Below, one piece after another: positions 16,045-23,879 of a DNA stretch of 33,234 nucleotides. The notes beneath the pieces were generated by a model that saw only the letters and a program-made list of their open reading frames with translations, made no database searches and was not told the origin of the DNA. Each line of letters starts with the position of its first letter. Within the stretch, counting starts at the first letter, position 1. Source of the DNA: Pseudomonadota bacterium (GTDB lineage: Bacteria > Pseudomonadota > Alphaproteobacteria > Micropepsales > Micropepsaceae); NCBI GenBank assembly GCA_018242105.1, contig JAFECP010000021.1:1-33234 (forward strand), written 5' to 3'. Both the position numbers and the translations under genes were made by a program.

Positions 16045-16187
16045 CCCTCTCCTCCCGAAGGGGGAGAGGGTTGGGGTGAGGGGGAGCACCACGGCATCCA
16101 CTCACGCAATGCAGTTTGAATTCTTCCTTACGCGGTGAGGACAGCGTTCCCCCTCACCCTGCCCTCTCCCCCTTCGGGAGGAGAGGG
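16045..16187. repeat. 40-base inverted repeat pair between FadB-type and thiolase genes
   Basis: The block 16045-16085 and the block 16148-16187 are inverted copies of about 40 bases, almost identical (one CCCAA versus CTG difference). Each copy itself contains CTCCCGAAGGGGGAG or its complement. The repeat is of the widespread CCTCTCCCCC-TTCGGG kind and occupies most of the gap between two cotranscribed genes. Confidence 0.7.
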
Positions 16188-16195
16188 TGGTTTCG

Positions 16196-17404
16196 TCAAA
16201 CCCTCTCAATAATCGTTGCCGTGCCCATGCCCGCGCCGACGCAGAGCGTGACGAGCGCGGTCGAGAGATCGCGGCGTTCCAGTTCGTCGAGAACCGTGCC
16301 CAGGATCATCGCGCCGGTGGCGCCGAGCGGATGGCCCATGGCGATGGCGCCGCCGTTCACGTTCAGCTTGTCATGCGGAATGTTCAGCACCTTCATGTAA
16401 CGCAGCACGACGGAGGCGAAGGCCTCGTTGAGTTCATAGAGGTCGATGTCGCTAACCTTCATGCCCGCGCGCTTCAGCACCTTCTCGGTGACATAAGATG
16501 GGCCGGTGAGCATGATCATCGGCTCGCTGCCGATGGAGCCGAAGGCGCGGATGCGCGCGCGCGGCTTCAATCCGGCGGCGGCGCCCGCTTCCTTGGTGCC
16601 CATCAGCACGGCGGCCGCGCCATCCACGATGCCGGAGGAATTGCCGGCGTGGTGGACATGGTTCAGCTTCTCCACCTGCGGATAACGCTGCTGCGCCACC
16701 GCGTCGAAGCCCGCGAAATCGCCGAGCTGCGCGAAGCTCGCGTTGAGGCCCGCCAGCGACTGCATGGTCGCATCGGGGCGCATGTGCTCGTCGTGGTCGA
16801 GGATGTTCTGGCCGAGGATGTCTTTCACCGGCGTGACGGATTTCTTGAAGTAGCCGTTCTTCCACGCATTGGCCGCGCGCTTCTGGCTTTCCACGGCATA
16901 AGCATCCACGTCGTCGCGCGAGAAACCGTCCATCGTCGCGATCAAATCCGCACCGATGCCCTGCGGCGAGAAATAGGATTTGAACGCGATGTTGGGATCG
17001 ACCGACCACGAACCGCCCGACGCGCCCATGCCGACGCGGCTCATGCTTTCCACGCCGCCACCGATGGTCATATCTGACTGGCCGCTCATGATCTGGCCCG
17101 CCGCCATGTTGCAGGCTTCCAGACCGCTCGCGCAAAAGCGGTTGATCTGCACGCCCGACACGCTGTCCGCATAATCGGCGTTGAGCGCCGCAAGCCGTGC
17201 GATGTCCGCGCCCTGCTCGCCCACCGGATCGACGCAGCCGAACACCACATCGTCCACCAGCTTTGTGTCGAGCTTGTTGCGGTCGCGGATGTTCCTGAGC
17301 ACCTGGGTGCCGAGTTCGAGCGCGGTGACTTCGTGCAGCGCGCCGTCCTTCTTGCCCTTGCCGCGCGGCGTGCGCACGGTGTCGTAGATGAAACAGTCGG
17401 TCAT
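16196..17404 (-). CDS. Acetyl-CoA C-acyltransferase (thiolase, FadA type)
   Basis: The 402-residue protein has all three thiolase catalytic residues: Cys91 in [10 protein letters not shown], His358 in [13 protein letters not shown] and Cys388 in [10 protein letters not shown]. It opens [17 protein letters not shown], typical of the 3-ketoacyl-CoA thiolase group, which cleaves 3-ketoacyl-CoA to acetyl-CoA plus a shortened acyl-CoA. A biosynthetic acetoacetyl-CoA role is possible but less likely beside a hydratase-dehydrogenase and an acyl-CoA dehydrogenase. ATG 17404 follows GGAG. Repeats flank it on both sides. Confidence 0.9.
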   Translation of the reverse strand: MTDCFIYDTVRTPRGKGKKDGALHEVTALELGTQVLRNIRDRNKLDTKLVDDVVFGCVDPVGEQGADIARLAALNADYADSVSGVQINRFCASGLEACNMAAGQIMSGQSDMTIGGGVESMSRVGMGASGGSWSVDPNIAFKSYFSPQGIGADLIATMDGFSRDDVDAYAVESQKRAANAWKNGYFKKSVTPVKDILGQNILDHDEHMRPDATMQSLAGLNASFAQLGDFAGFDAVAQQRYPQVEKLNHVHHAGNSSGIVDGAAAVLMGTKEAGAAAGLKPRARIRAFGSIGSEPMIMLTGPSYVTEKVLKRAGMKVSDIDLYELNEAFASVVLRYMKVLNIPHDKLNVNGGAIAMGHPLGATGAMILGTVLDELERRDLSTALVTLCVGAGMGTATIIERV

Positions 17405-17420
17405 TCTTATCTCCTAGTTT

Positions 17421-17540
17421 CCTCCCCCGTTTACGGGGGAGGGGGACCGCGAAGCGGTGGAGGGGGCGATTGCCGCGCAAATGCCCTCTCCGTCTCGCGT
17501 CGCTATGCTCGCTCGACACCTCCCCCGTGAACGGGGGAGG
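17421..17540. repeat. Hairpin-ended intergenic repeat between thiolase and acyl-CoA dehydrogenase genes
   Basis: Two near-identical 22-base hairpins (17421-17442 and 17519-17540) frame this 120-base block. Each has arms CCTCCCCCGT and ACGGGGGAGG, around TT or GA. The middle holds GACCGCGAAGCGGTGGAGGGGG. Similar architecture to 13704-13834. It fills the gap between two genes of one transcript. Confidence 0.7.
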
Positions 17541-17544
17541 AAAA

Positions 17545-18705
17545 TTACAAACTCCTCGAAATCAGCAGCTTCATGATCTCGTTGGTGCCGCCATAGATAC
17601 GCTGCACGCGGCTGTCCGCATACATGCGCGCGATGGGATATTCGTTCATGTAGCCATAGCCGCCGAAGAGCTGCAGGCATTCGTCCACGATCTTGCATTG
17701 CAGATCGCTGAGCCAGAGCTTGGCCATCGACGCCATGGTCGCATCCAGCTTGCCGGCCAGATGCAGATCCATGCAGTGGTTGACGAAGACGCGCGCCACG
17801 GTGGCTTCCGTCTTGCACTCCGCCAGCTTGAACTGCGTGTTCTGGAATTCGATGATCTGCTTGCCGAAGGCCTTGCGGTCTTTGACATAAGCGATGGTTT
17901 CCGCCAGCGCCCGCTCGATCACGGCAATCGCCTGCACCGCGATGATGAGGCGTTCCTGCGGAAGCTGCTGCATCAACTGGATGAAGCCACGGCCTTCATC
18001 GCCGCCGATCAAATTTTCCGGCGGGACGCGCACGTCATCGAAGAACAACTCGGCAGTGTCGTTCGCTTTCTGGCCGATCTTGTCGAGGATGCGGCCACGG
18101 CGGAAACCTTCCACCCGATCCGTTTCCACGCCGATCAGCGAAATGCCTTTCGAGCCTTGCGTGGGATCGGTCTTGGCCACGACGATGATGAAATTCGCCG
18201 TACCGCCATTGGTGATGAAGGTCTTGTTGCCGGTGATCGAATAGTGATTGCCGTCTTTCTTCGCGGTCGTCTTCACGCCCTGCAGATCGGAGCCGGTGCC
18301 CGGCTCCGTCATCGCGATGGCGCCGACGAGTTCACCAGTCGCCAGACGCGGCAGCCAGCGCTTCTTCTGCTCCTCGCTGCCGTAATGCAGGATGTAAGGC
18401 GCAACGATGCCGTTGTGCAGCACCACGCCCCAGCCATCCACGCCAAGCCGCCCGAGCTGCTCGGCGATGATGGCGTCATGGGCGAAACTGCCGCCCGCGC
18501 CGCCATATTCTTCCGGTATCTCGGTGCACAGCAGCCCGGCCTCGCCCGCCTTGTTCCACAGCGCGCGATCGACCTGATGGTTCTTCAGATATTTCTCCGC
18601 ATTCGGGACGGCTTCGCGCTCCAGAAATTTCGCGACGCCGTCCTCGAAGATGCGTAAGTCCTCCGTCTTCCACGACGGGGCTTCCACCTGCAGCGGGGAA
18701 TTCAT
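17545..18705 (-). CDS. Acyl-CoA dehydrogenase (long-chain / isovaleryl-like active-site type)
   Basis: The 386-residue flavoenzyme has [13 protein letters not shown] and TFITNGG near the FAD and substrate site, [12 protein letters not shown] in the middle and [41 protein letters not shown] at the end. The end has Gly-Gly-Thr where medium-chain enzymes have the catalytic Glu of YEGT. As in long-chain and isovaleryl-CoA dehydrogenases the base is probably the Glu in QERL (Glu251). It oxidises acyl-CoA to 2-enoyl-CoA, with electrons passing to ETF. The ATG overlaps the TAA of the MerR gene by one base (TAATG). Chain-length preference cannot be read from sequence. Confidence 0.9.
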   Translation of the reverse strand: MNSPLQVEAPSWKTEDLRIFEDGVAKFLEREAVPNAEKYLKNHQVDRALWNKAGEAGLLCTEIPEEYGGAGGSFAHDAIIAEQLGRLGVDGWGVVLHNGIVAPYILHYGSEEQKKRWLPRLATGELVGAIAMTEPGTGSDLQGVKTTAKKDGNHYSITGNKTFITNGGTANFIIVVAKTDPTQGSKGISLIGVETDRVEGFRRGRILDKIGQKANDTAELFFDDVRVPPENLIGGDEGRGFIQLMQQLPQERLIIAVQAIAVIERALAETIAYVKDRKAFGKQIIEFQNTQFKLAECKTEATVARVFVNHCMDLHLAGKLDATMASMAKLWLSDLQCKIVDECLQLFGGYGYMNEYPIARMYADSRVQRIYGGTNEIMKLLISRSL

Positions 18706-19142
18706 TACTCCGCTGCCGGCATCACGGAATAACCCGTCATCTTCACGCGCGGCGGATTCTGCTCGGCGTGATGCTCGGCGAGGAAATTATCGGCGCGCGC
18801 AAGCGCCAGCTTCAGCTCGGCGATGGATTCGTCGATATCCTTGCGCTGCGCTTCCAGGGCGACGATGCGTTCGGCGAACTTCTTGCGGCTATGCTGGAAC
18901 TGCGCGACGCCATGATCTTCGGAATTGTAGAGATCGAGGATCTCGCGGATCTCGGCGAGGCTGAAGCCGACGCGGCGGCCACGCAGGATGAGCTGCAGAC
19001 GGGCGCGGTCGCGCTGCGAATAGATGCGCGCCAGGCCCTGACGTTCGGGGGTGAGAAGGCCTTCGTCTTCATAGTGGCGCAGCGTGCGCGAGGTGACGCC
19101 CATTTCCTTGGTGAGCTGACGGATGGAGTAGGTACGACCCAT
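18705..19142 (-). CDS. MerR-family regulator, LiuR-like
   Basis: The 145-residue protein has an N-terminal winged helix of the MerR type (residues 4-70): YSIRQLTKEMGVTSRTLRHYEDEGLLTPER, then RIYSQRDRARLQLILRGRRVGFSLAEIREIL. A coiled coil (about 88-122) forms the dimer. The sequence closely resembles LiuR, which represses leucine and fatty acid degradation genes in proteobacteria and responds to acyl-CoA. It overlaps the acyl-CoA dehydrogenase start by one base and is the first gene of the beta-oxidation unit. An LiuR-type site lies 77-92 bases upstream of its ATG, which suggests autoregulation. The LiuR name is by resemblance only. Confidence 0.8.
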   Translation of the reverse strand: MGRTYSIRQLTKEMGVTSRTLRHYEDEGLLTPERQGLARIYSQRDRARLQLILRGRRVGFSLAEIREILDLYNSEDHGVAQFQHSRKKFAERIVALEAQRKDIDESIAELKLALARADNFLAEHHAEQNPPRVKMTGYSVMPAAE

Positions 19143-19218
19143 TTTTTACCGGCGGGGCTTTTCGCCTCTCGCCGTCCCTTGTTGGCGGTTTCCAATTGGG
19201 GAGAAGGCTAAGCCTCCG

Positions 19219-19234
19219 TTTACGCGAACGTCAA
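19219..19234. promoter_or_regulatory. LiuR-type operator / promoter upstream of the MerR-led beta-oxidation unit
   Basis: TTTACGCGAACGTCAA has the symmetric skeleton TT.ACG....CGT.AA, close to the described LiuR motif, with ACG and CGT half-sites in the correct spacing. On the minus strand the same bases read TTGACGTTCGCGTAAA, so TTGACG (19234-19229) could also be the -35 box. MerR regulators typically bind such a spacer. It lies 77-92 bases before the MerR ATG. Confidence 0.5.
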
Positions 19235-19252
19235 GAAGAGTCTGATCATACG

Positions 19253-19287
19253 AAAACGCGGCGGAAAGCGATTGCTTCCGCCGCGTT
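19253..19287 (-). terminator. Rho-independent terminator of sodB
   Basis: On the minus strand, after the sodB stop, AACGCGGCGGAA (19287-19276) pairs perfectly with TTCCGCCGCGTT (19266-19255) across a nine-base loop, followed directly by a run of T. The 12-base GC-rich stem and T-run make a strong intrinsic terminator about 22 bases after the stop codon. It insulates sodB from the beta-oxidation unit downstream. Confidence 0.8.
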
Positions 19288-19309
19288 GCACTTAGAATGT
19301 GAAATAAAA

Positions 19310-19939
19310 TTACGCCGCAGCGCGAACCGGCTGGGATTCCCGCGCCAGATTCTGGGCCGCAAAGTCCCAATTGATGAGCTTGGCCAGGACCTCTTCGAGG
19401 TATTTTGGCCGCGCATTCTGATAGTCGAGATAATAGGCATGCTCCCACACATCGACGGTGAGCAGGGCATTCACGTCCTTCACCATCGGGTTCACGGCGT
19501 TGGGGGTCTTCTCCACCGCAAGCTTGCCGCCCTTTGAGACGATCCACGCCCAGCCCGAGCCGAACTGCGTTTTGCCGGCTTCGGCCAGATCCTTGATGAG
19601 TTTCTCTTCGCCGCCAAACGCTTCGATCGCCGCCTTCAACGCGCCGGATGGCTTGGACTGTTTCGGCGTCAGGCTGCGCCAGTAAAAATCGTGGTTCCAC
19701 ACCTGTGCGGCGTTGTTGAAGATCTTCTGATCCTTCGCATCGTCCCTGCCGGCGGTCTGGCGGACAATGTCCTCAAGCTTCATGTCGGCGAACTTCGTGC
19801 CTGCGACAAGCTCGTTCAGCGTCTTCACATAGGCGGCATGGTGCTTGCCGTAGTGGAAACCGATGGTGTTTGCGCTGATCGTCGGCGCCAGCGCGTCTTG
19901 CGCCCAGGGAAGCGGAGAAAGTTTGAAGGGTTCGGCCAT
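19310..19939 (-). CDS. sodB: Superoxide dismutase, Fe type
   Basis: The 209-residue protein is a full-length Fe/Mn superoxide dismutase. The metal ligands are His29 in FHYGKHH, His83 in VWNHDFYW, Asp163 and His167 in DVWEHAYY. The Gln in NNAAQVWNH and the FGSGWAW segment point to the iron form. It has no signal peptide, so it is cytoplasmic, where it converts superoxide to O2 and H2O2. The start is ATG 19939 with GAGGAG about eight bases before it; an upstream extension to 20056 has no such site. A perfect inverted repeat lies 50-65 bases upstream, and an intrinsic terminator follows. Confidence 0.9.
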   Translation of the reverse strand: MAEPFKLSPLPWAQDALAPTISANTIGFHYGKHHAAYVKTLNELVAGTKFADMKLEDIVRQTAGRDDAKDQKIFNNAAQVWNHDFYWRSLTPKQSKPSGALKAAIEAFGGEEKLIKDLAEAGKTQFGSGWAWIVSKGGKLAVEKTPNAVNPMVKDVNALLTVDVWEHAYYLDYQNARPKYLEEVLAKLINWDFAAQNLARESQPVRAAA

Positions 19940-19968
19940 GATGGGAATGCTCCTCGCGAAAAACAGCA

Positions 19969-19985
19969 GCAGCGCGTAACGCTGC
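19969..19985. promoter_or_regulatory. Inverted repeat in the sodB leader
   Basis: GCAGCGCGTAACGCTGC has six-base arms (GCAGCG, CGCTGC) around CGTAA and lies 30-46 bases before the sodB ATG. In RNA it would form a small stem-loop in the leader. It could be a regulator site or an mRNA structure. Confidence 0.3.
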
Positions 19986-19988
19986 GTT

Positions 19989-20004
19989 ATGATCTCTCGA
20001 TCAT
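19989..20004. promoter_or_regulatory. Perfect inverted repeat upstream of sodB
   Basis: ATGATCTCTCGATCAT has perfect six-base arms (ATGATC and GATCAT) around TCTC, 50-65 bases before the sodB ATG. sodB genes are often controlled by iron or oxidative-stress regulators. I could not match it to the Fur, Irr or RirA consensus, so it is an operator candidate of unknown regulator. Confidence 0.4.
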
Positions 20005-20098
20005 CTTGTTTTTGCAGCGATACGCGCCTTGTGGATTCAACGATGCATAGAGGCAACGGTTCCGGAGATTATCAAGGAACCTTTTGTCTCATGAAATC

Positions 20099-21493
20099 CT
20101 AGACGGCGACGAGGTTTTCGCGCTTCGCCCAATCGAGGCCGCGCGCAAGCCCTCGCTCGAAACGATCGAACATTTCGTCGATTTCGCTCTCGCTGATGAT
20201 GAGCGGCGGGCACAGTGCGATGCGGTCGCCCATCAAGGGCCGCGTGATAAGCCCCTCGGCTTCGATGTATTTGGAGATCGCCGGCGCGACCGCCTTCGCA
20301 GGATCGAAGGTGCCTTTGGCCTTCTTGTCGGAGACAAGCTCGATGGCGCCGATCAGGCCGACGACACTCACATCGCCGACCATCGGATGCTCCGCCAGCT
20401 TCATGAAGCGCTTGTGAAAGCGCGGCGACACTTTGTTTACATGGCCGACGATGTCGCGCTCCTGATAAAGCTCAATGGTCTTGAGCGCCACGGCGCTCGC
20501 CACCGGATGGCCCGAATAGGTGAAGCCATGGCCCAGCGTTCCGATCTTGCCGGATTCCGCTTCGATGATGTCGCACAATTCCGGCGATATCATCACCGCA
20601 GCGATGGGCAGATAGGCGGATGACAGCGCCTTGGCCACCGTCATGGTATCGGGCTGGAAGCCATAGGTCTCGCAGCCGAACCATTTCCCCGTGCGGCCGA
20701 AGCCTGTGATCACTTCATCGGAGATCAGCGCGATGTCGTGCTTCCTCAGAACCTTACTGATCGCCGCGAAATATCCCTTGGGCGGCAGGATCACGCCGCC
20801 GGCGCCTTGCAGCGGCTCGGCAATCATCGCCGCAATCGTGTCCGCGCCTTCGCGTTCGATCAGCGCTTCCAGATTCTTCGCCATGCGCTGCGAGAACTGT
20901 TCTTCGCTCTCGCCCGCTTCGGCGTCGCGATAATAGTTCGGGCAATCGGTGAATTTCACGAAATCCAGCGGCAGGTCCCAGCTTCTGTGATTGCCCGGCA
21001 ATCCGGTCAGGCTGGCGCTGGCGATGGTCACGCCGTGATAGGCCTTGTTGCGCGAGACGATCTTTTTCTTCTTGGTATTGCCGCGCGCGTTGTTGGCATA
21101 CCAGAACAGCTTGATCTGCGTGTCGTTCGCTTCCGATCCGGAATTGGCGAAGAACACCTTGCCGGTATGGAACGGCGAAACCTCTTTCAGCTTTTCGGCG
21201 AGCGCGATGCCCGGCTCATGGCTGCGGCCCGCGAAAAGATGGCCATAAGCCAGCTTCTTCATCTGCCCGGCGGCAACATCGGCCAGCACCGGATCGCCCC
21301 ATCCCAGGGATGTGCACCACAGGCCCGACATGCCCTCGATGTAGTCCTTGCCGTGATCGTCATAGACGAACACGCCCTTGCCGCGCTCGAAGATCACCGG
21401 CCCGGTTTCGCGATGTTTCATGAGGTTGGTGTAGGGGTGCAGGATGCTCTGCACATCGCGCATCTGGGTGTTGGAAAGCGGCATATCGGTCAT
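20099..21493 (-). CDS. Class III (omega) aminotransferase, PLP-dependent
   Basis: About 464 residues from ATG 21493 (ATG 21484 is also possible). The PLP site is clear: Gly-Ser-Glu-Ala in NSGSEANDTQ, the Asp in ISDEVITGFGRTG (about residue 259) and Lys288 in TVAKALSSAYLPI. This wording is of the large group III family that includes putrescine- and beta-alanine-pyruvate transaminases, and LFWYANNARG and LGHGFTYSGHPV are typical. The amine donor cannot be told from sequence. It diverges from the second PAS_5 gene with an 83-base gap. Confidence 0.85.
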   Translation of the reverse strand: MTDMPLSNTQMRDVQSILHPYTNLMKHRETGPVIFERGKGVFVYDDHGKDYIEGMSGLWCTSLGWGDPVLADVAAGQMKKLAYGHLFAGRSHEPGIALAEKLKEVSPFHTGKVFFANSGSEANDTQIKLFWYANNARGNTKKKKIVSRNKAYHGVTIASASLTGLPGNHRSWDLPLDFVKFTDCPNYYRDAEAGESEEQFSQRMAKNLEALIEREGADTIAAMIAEPLQGAGGVILPPKGYFAAISKVLRKHDIALISDEVITGFGRTGKWFGCETYGFQPDTMTVAKALSSAYLPIAAVMISPELCDIIEAESGKIGTLGHGFTYSGHPVASAVALKTIELYQERDIVGHVNKVSPRFHKRFMKLAEHPMVGDVSVVGLIGAIELVSDKKAKGTFDPAKAVAPAISKYIEAEGLITRPLMGDRIALCPPLIISESEIDEMFDRFERGLARGLDWAKRENLVAV

Positions 21494-21576
21494 CCGTGAG
21501 GTGGATTGAGGCACGAACTTATAGCAGAATCGATTCGTTGTCCGCATCCTGCGGCCGCTGCTTTCGGGGGTAGCGC

Positions 21577-22128
21577 ATGACAGCCATGAGACGCGATCTG
21601 GCGATGAACGCCTTCGCGAAGCTTTCGCTTTCGCCTATGAACATCAGGCTCGCGCAATATTGGCTTTCGCTATGGGACAGCGACCGGCTTCCTTTCCGCG
21701 CGCAATTGTCGCCCGCGCGGATGAAGGATCTTTTGCCCGGCATCGGTATTTTCGAGGTGCGCGCCGGTGAAAGCAGCCGCTGCCGCCTCGCAGGCACCGC
21801 CATCCAGCGCGCGCTCGGCCGCGAGATCGCCGGCGCGGACTGGCGCGCCTACACGCCACGCCATCAGCATGCGGAACGGCTGGAGCGAAACAGCATAATC
21901 GCCAAGAACGCCATCGGCATCGGCACGCGCTGCAACAGCACCGCAGATGGCGTCAGCAGCACGCAGGAATTGCAGCTTCCCTTTGCCGATCAAACGGAAG
22001 ACGGCGCGCGCCTCATCCTTTTCCATCTCGACTGGCGTCCGGAAAGCATCTTGGGAGGCATAGCCAGCATAGAGCCGGTCCCCATCGCAGATCGCTTCGA
22101 TACCGTGTCGCTTCTTCCCTCCCAATAA
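21577..22128 (+). CDS. PAS_5-type small regulatory protein (second paralogue)
   Basis: The 183-residue soluble protein shares all landmarks of the PAS_5 protein at 8164-8724: IRLAQYWLSLWDSD, LPGIGIFEV, SRCRLAGTAIQRALG, WRAYTPRHQHAERL, and a final ARLILFHLDWRPES. It has no output domain, and the function is unknown. ATG 21577 follows GGGGG by about six bases. It is divergent from the aminotransferase and convergent with the thioesterase gene, with an 11-base gap. No CtrA-type box was seen before it, unlike its paralogue. Confidence 0.8.
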   Translation: MTAMRRDLAMNAFAKLSLSPMNIRLAQYWLSLWDSDRLPFRAQLSPARMKDLLPGIGIFEVRAGESSRCRLAGTAIQRALGREIAGADWRAYTPRHQHAERLERNSIIAKNAIGIGTRCNSTADGVSSTQELQLPFADQTEDGARLILFHLDWRPESILGGIASIEPVPIADRFDTVSLLPSQ

Positions 22129-22139
22129 GCAGGCGGAGC

Positions 22140-22553
22140 TCAGCGCTTCATCGGCACCAGTTTGACGGTCGATGAGGCTCTGGCGAGAACCGCGCCGGCT
22201 TCATTCGTAAGGCGGGCTTCCAGAAAGCCGGTAGAGCGGCCCATGCGCTCGATCCATGCTTCCGCGATCACAAGTCCCGGACCGGCGGAGGCCAGGAAGC
22301 TCACCTTGATCTCCAGCGACAAGAGGTTCTGCTCGTAATTGGTTTTCGAGAGAACGACATTCGCCATCGCCATATCGAGCCAGCCGGTCACGAAACCACC
22401 CTGCACCACGCCGCCGGAATGGCACATGTCCATGCCCGCGCGGAAATGCAGGATCGCGCGGCCCGATTGCGCGCCATTGTCCACCACGCGCTCCAGCCCC
22501 AGCAATCGGGCGACGCCGTGCGGCTTCTCGCGGACCTGCGTTTCGTCGCTCAC
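22140..22553 (-). CDS. PaaI-family hot-dog thioesterase
   Basis: The 137-residue single-domain protein has the PaaI-type hot-dog pattern: MDMCHSGGVVQGGFVTGWLDMAM, then the strand LLSLEIKVSFLASAGPGLVIAEAWIER and a C-terminal ARASSTVKL strand. Members release CoA from aromatic or short acyl-CoA. The start is GTG at 22553. It lies 18 bases after the MFS transporter gene on the same strand and is the last gene of the run that starts at 26885. Confidence 0.8.
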   Translation of the reverse strand: MSDETQVREKPHGVARLLGLERVVDNGAQSGRAILHFRAGMDMCHSGGVVQGGFVTGWLDMAMANVVLSKTNYEQNLLSLEIKVSFLASAGPGLVIAEAWIERMGRSTGFLEARLTNEAGAVLARASSTVKLVPMKR

Positions 22554-22571
22554 TGTGTCTCTTTCCGTTTT

Positions 22572-23879
22572 CTATTCCGCCGATGCGAGCGCAGGCGCGG
22601 ATGCCCGCCGCGCAAGCTTGATCGGCGCGGTTTCCCGCATCAACGCCATGGCGATGGTGCCGATCACGCCGCTGGCCAGCGAATAGACGGCGGGCGCAAG
22701 CGGGCTGCCGGTGATGTGCATAAGCCATGTGATGACGACCTGTGTGGTGCCGCCGAAAATGGCGATCGAGAGCGCGTAGATCGTGCCGAACACGACGCCG
22801 CGGATCGGCTTGGGCAGGCTTTCGGTCAACGCGGCATAGAACGGCGCGAAGCTGATCGTCCCCAGCAGTTGAAGGAACGCCGTGCCCACCAGAAGCGCGG
22901 TGGCGCTGCGCGTGTCCACCATCCACAGATAGATCGGATAACACACCACGATATAGACCACGCGCGGAACGACCATCACCGGCCAGCGGCCAATGCGGTC
23001 CGACAGCCAGCCGCCGAACATCATGCCGACGATGCCGCAGAAGCCGAGCACCAGCGTGGCCGTGAGCGAGATCGTCTCGCTCATGTGCAGAACGGTCTCG
23101 GCGAAAGTCGTCATATAGTTGGTGACGTAGGTGAAGATCGTGGCGCTCGCGAGCACGATGAGGCCCAGCACCACCGGCCGCGTGCTGCCGCGCAACAGCT
23201 CCGCGGTGCGGCCCTTCTGTTCGGGCATGTGCGCGGTATCGGAGAGATGCAGCGTCTCCGGCATCCGGTTGCGCATGTAGAGGCCGAAGGGTAGCGCCAG
23301 CGCACCGATGCCAAAAGCGATGCGCCAGCCATAGCTCGTGAAGCTGGCAGGATCGAGCGTCTGCGTCAGCACCACGCCGACGATGCCGCCGAACAGGCCC
23401 GACATATATTGGCTGCCGCCCTGCCATGCGGCATAGAAACCGCGCTCATAGACCGGCGCGGCCTCCACCAGATAGGCGGTGGACGATCCCACTTCGCCGC
23501 CCAGTGCAAAGCCCTGCACCATGCGCGCCAGCACCACAAGCAGCGGTGCGGTTACGCCGATGGCGGCATAAGACGGAATAAGCGCGACGGCGAGAATCGC
23601 CCCGCCCATCAGCCCGAAACTCAGCATCATGGCGGGCCGGCGGCCCACCTTGTCGGCATAGCGGCCCAGCAGCACGCCGCCCAGCGGCCGCATCGCGAAG
23701 CCCGCGCCGAAGGTGCCGAGCGACAGCATCAGGCTTGCGTAAGCGTCGTGCGAAGGGAAAAACACCTGCCCGAGTTGCACGGCGAAGAAGGCGTAGGTGA
23801 CGAAATCGTAGAATTCGAGCGCGTTGCCGATCACCGCGGCGGCAACGTGGCGGCGCTGGATCTTCGGCGCTTCTTTCAT
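22572..23879 (-). CDS. MFS transporter, metabolite:H+ symporter (MHS) type
   Basis: The 435-residue membrane protein has about 12 hydrophobic segments. It shows GNALEFYDFVTYAFFA in the first segment, GRYADKVGRRPAMM in the loop after segment 2, RMVQGFALGGEVGSSTAYLVE in segment 4 region, and a matching loop DRIGRWPVM in the second half. The first-segment wording and EVGSS are typical of the MHS group (ProP, KgtP, ShiA relatives), which import organic acids or zwitterions with protons. The substrate is not clear. I chose ATG 23879, which overlaps the stop of the upstream hydrolase by four bases (ATGA); longer frames upstream are shadows of that gene. Confidence 0.85.
   Translation of the reverse strand: MKEAPKIQRRHVAAAVIGNALEFYDFVTYAFFAVQLGQVFFPSHDAYASLMLSLGTFGAGFAMRPLGGVLLGRYADKVGRRPAMMLSFGLMGGAILAVALIPSYAAIGVTAPLLVVLARMVQGFALGGEVGSSTAYLVEAAPVYERGFYAAWQGGSQYMSGLFGGIVGVVLTQTLDPASFTSYGWRIAFGIGALALPFGLYMRNRMPETLHLSDTAHMPEQKGRTAELLRGSTRPVVLGLIVLASATIFTYVTNYMTTFAETVLHMSETISLTATLVLGFCGIVGMMFGGWLSDRIGRWPVMVVPRVVYIVVCYPIYLWMVDTRSATALLVGTAFLQLLGTISFAPFYAALTESLPKPIRGVVFGTIYALSIAIFGGTTQVVITWLMHITGSPLAPAVYSLASGVIGTIAMALMRETAPIKLARRASAPALASAE

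Noticed and set aside
13704-17540. CRISPR-like repeat arrays
   Set aside because: The repeats are palindromic and irregularly spaced, contain no regular unique spacers, and no cas genes are present.
20058-20084. GGTTCC...GGAACC hairpin followed by TTTT on the plus strand, as a terminator
   Set aside because: No plus-strand gene ends just upstream, and on the minus strand it is followed by A, so it cannot terminate the neighbouring minus-strand genes in the usual way.
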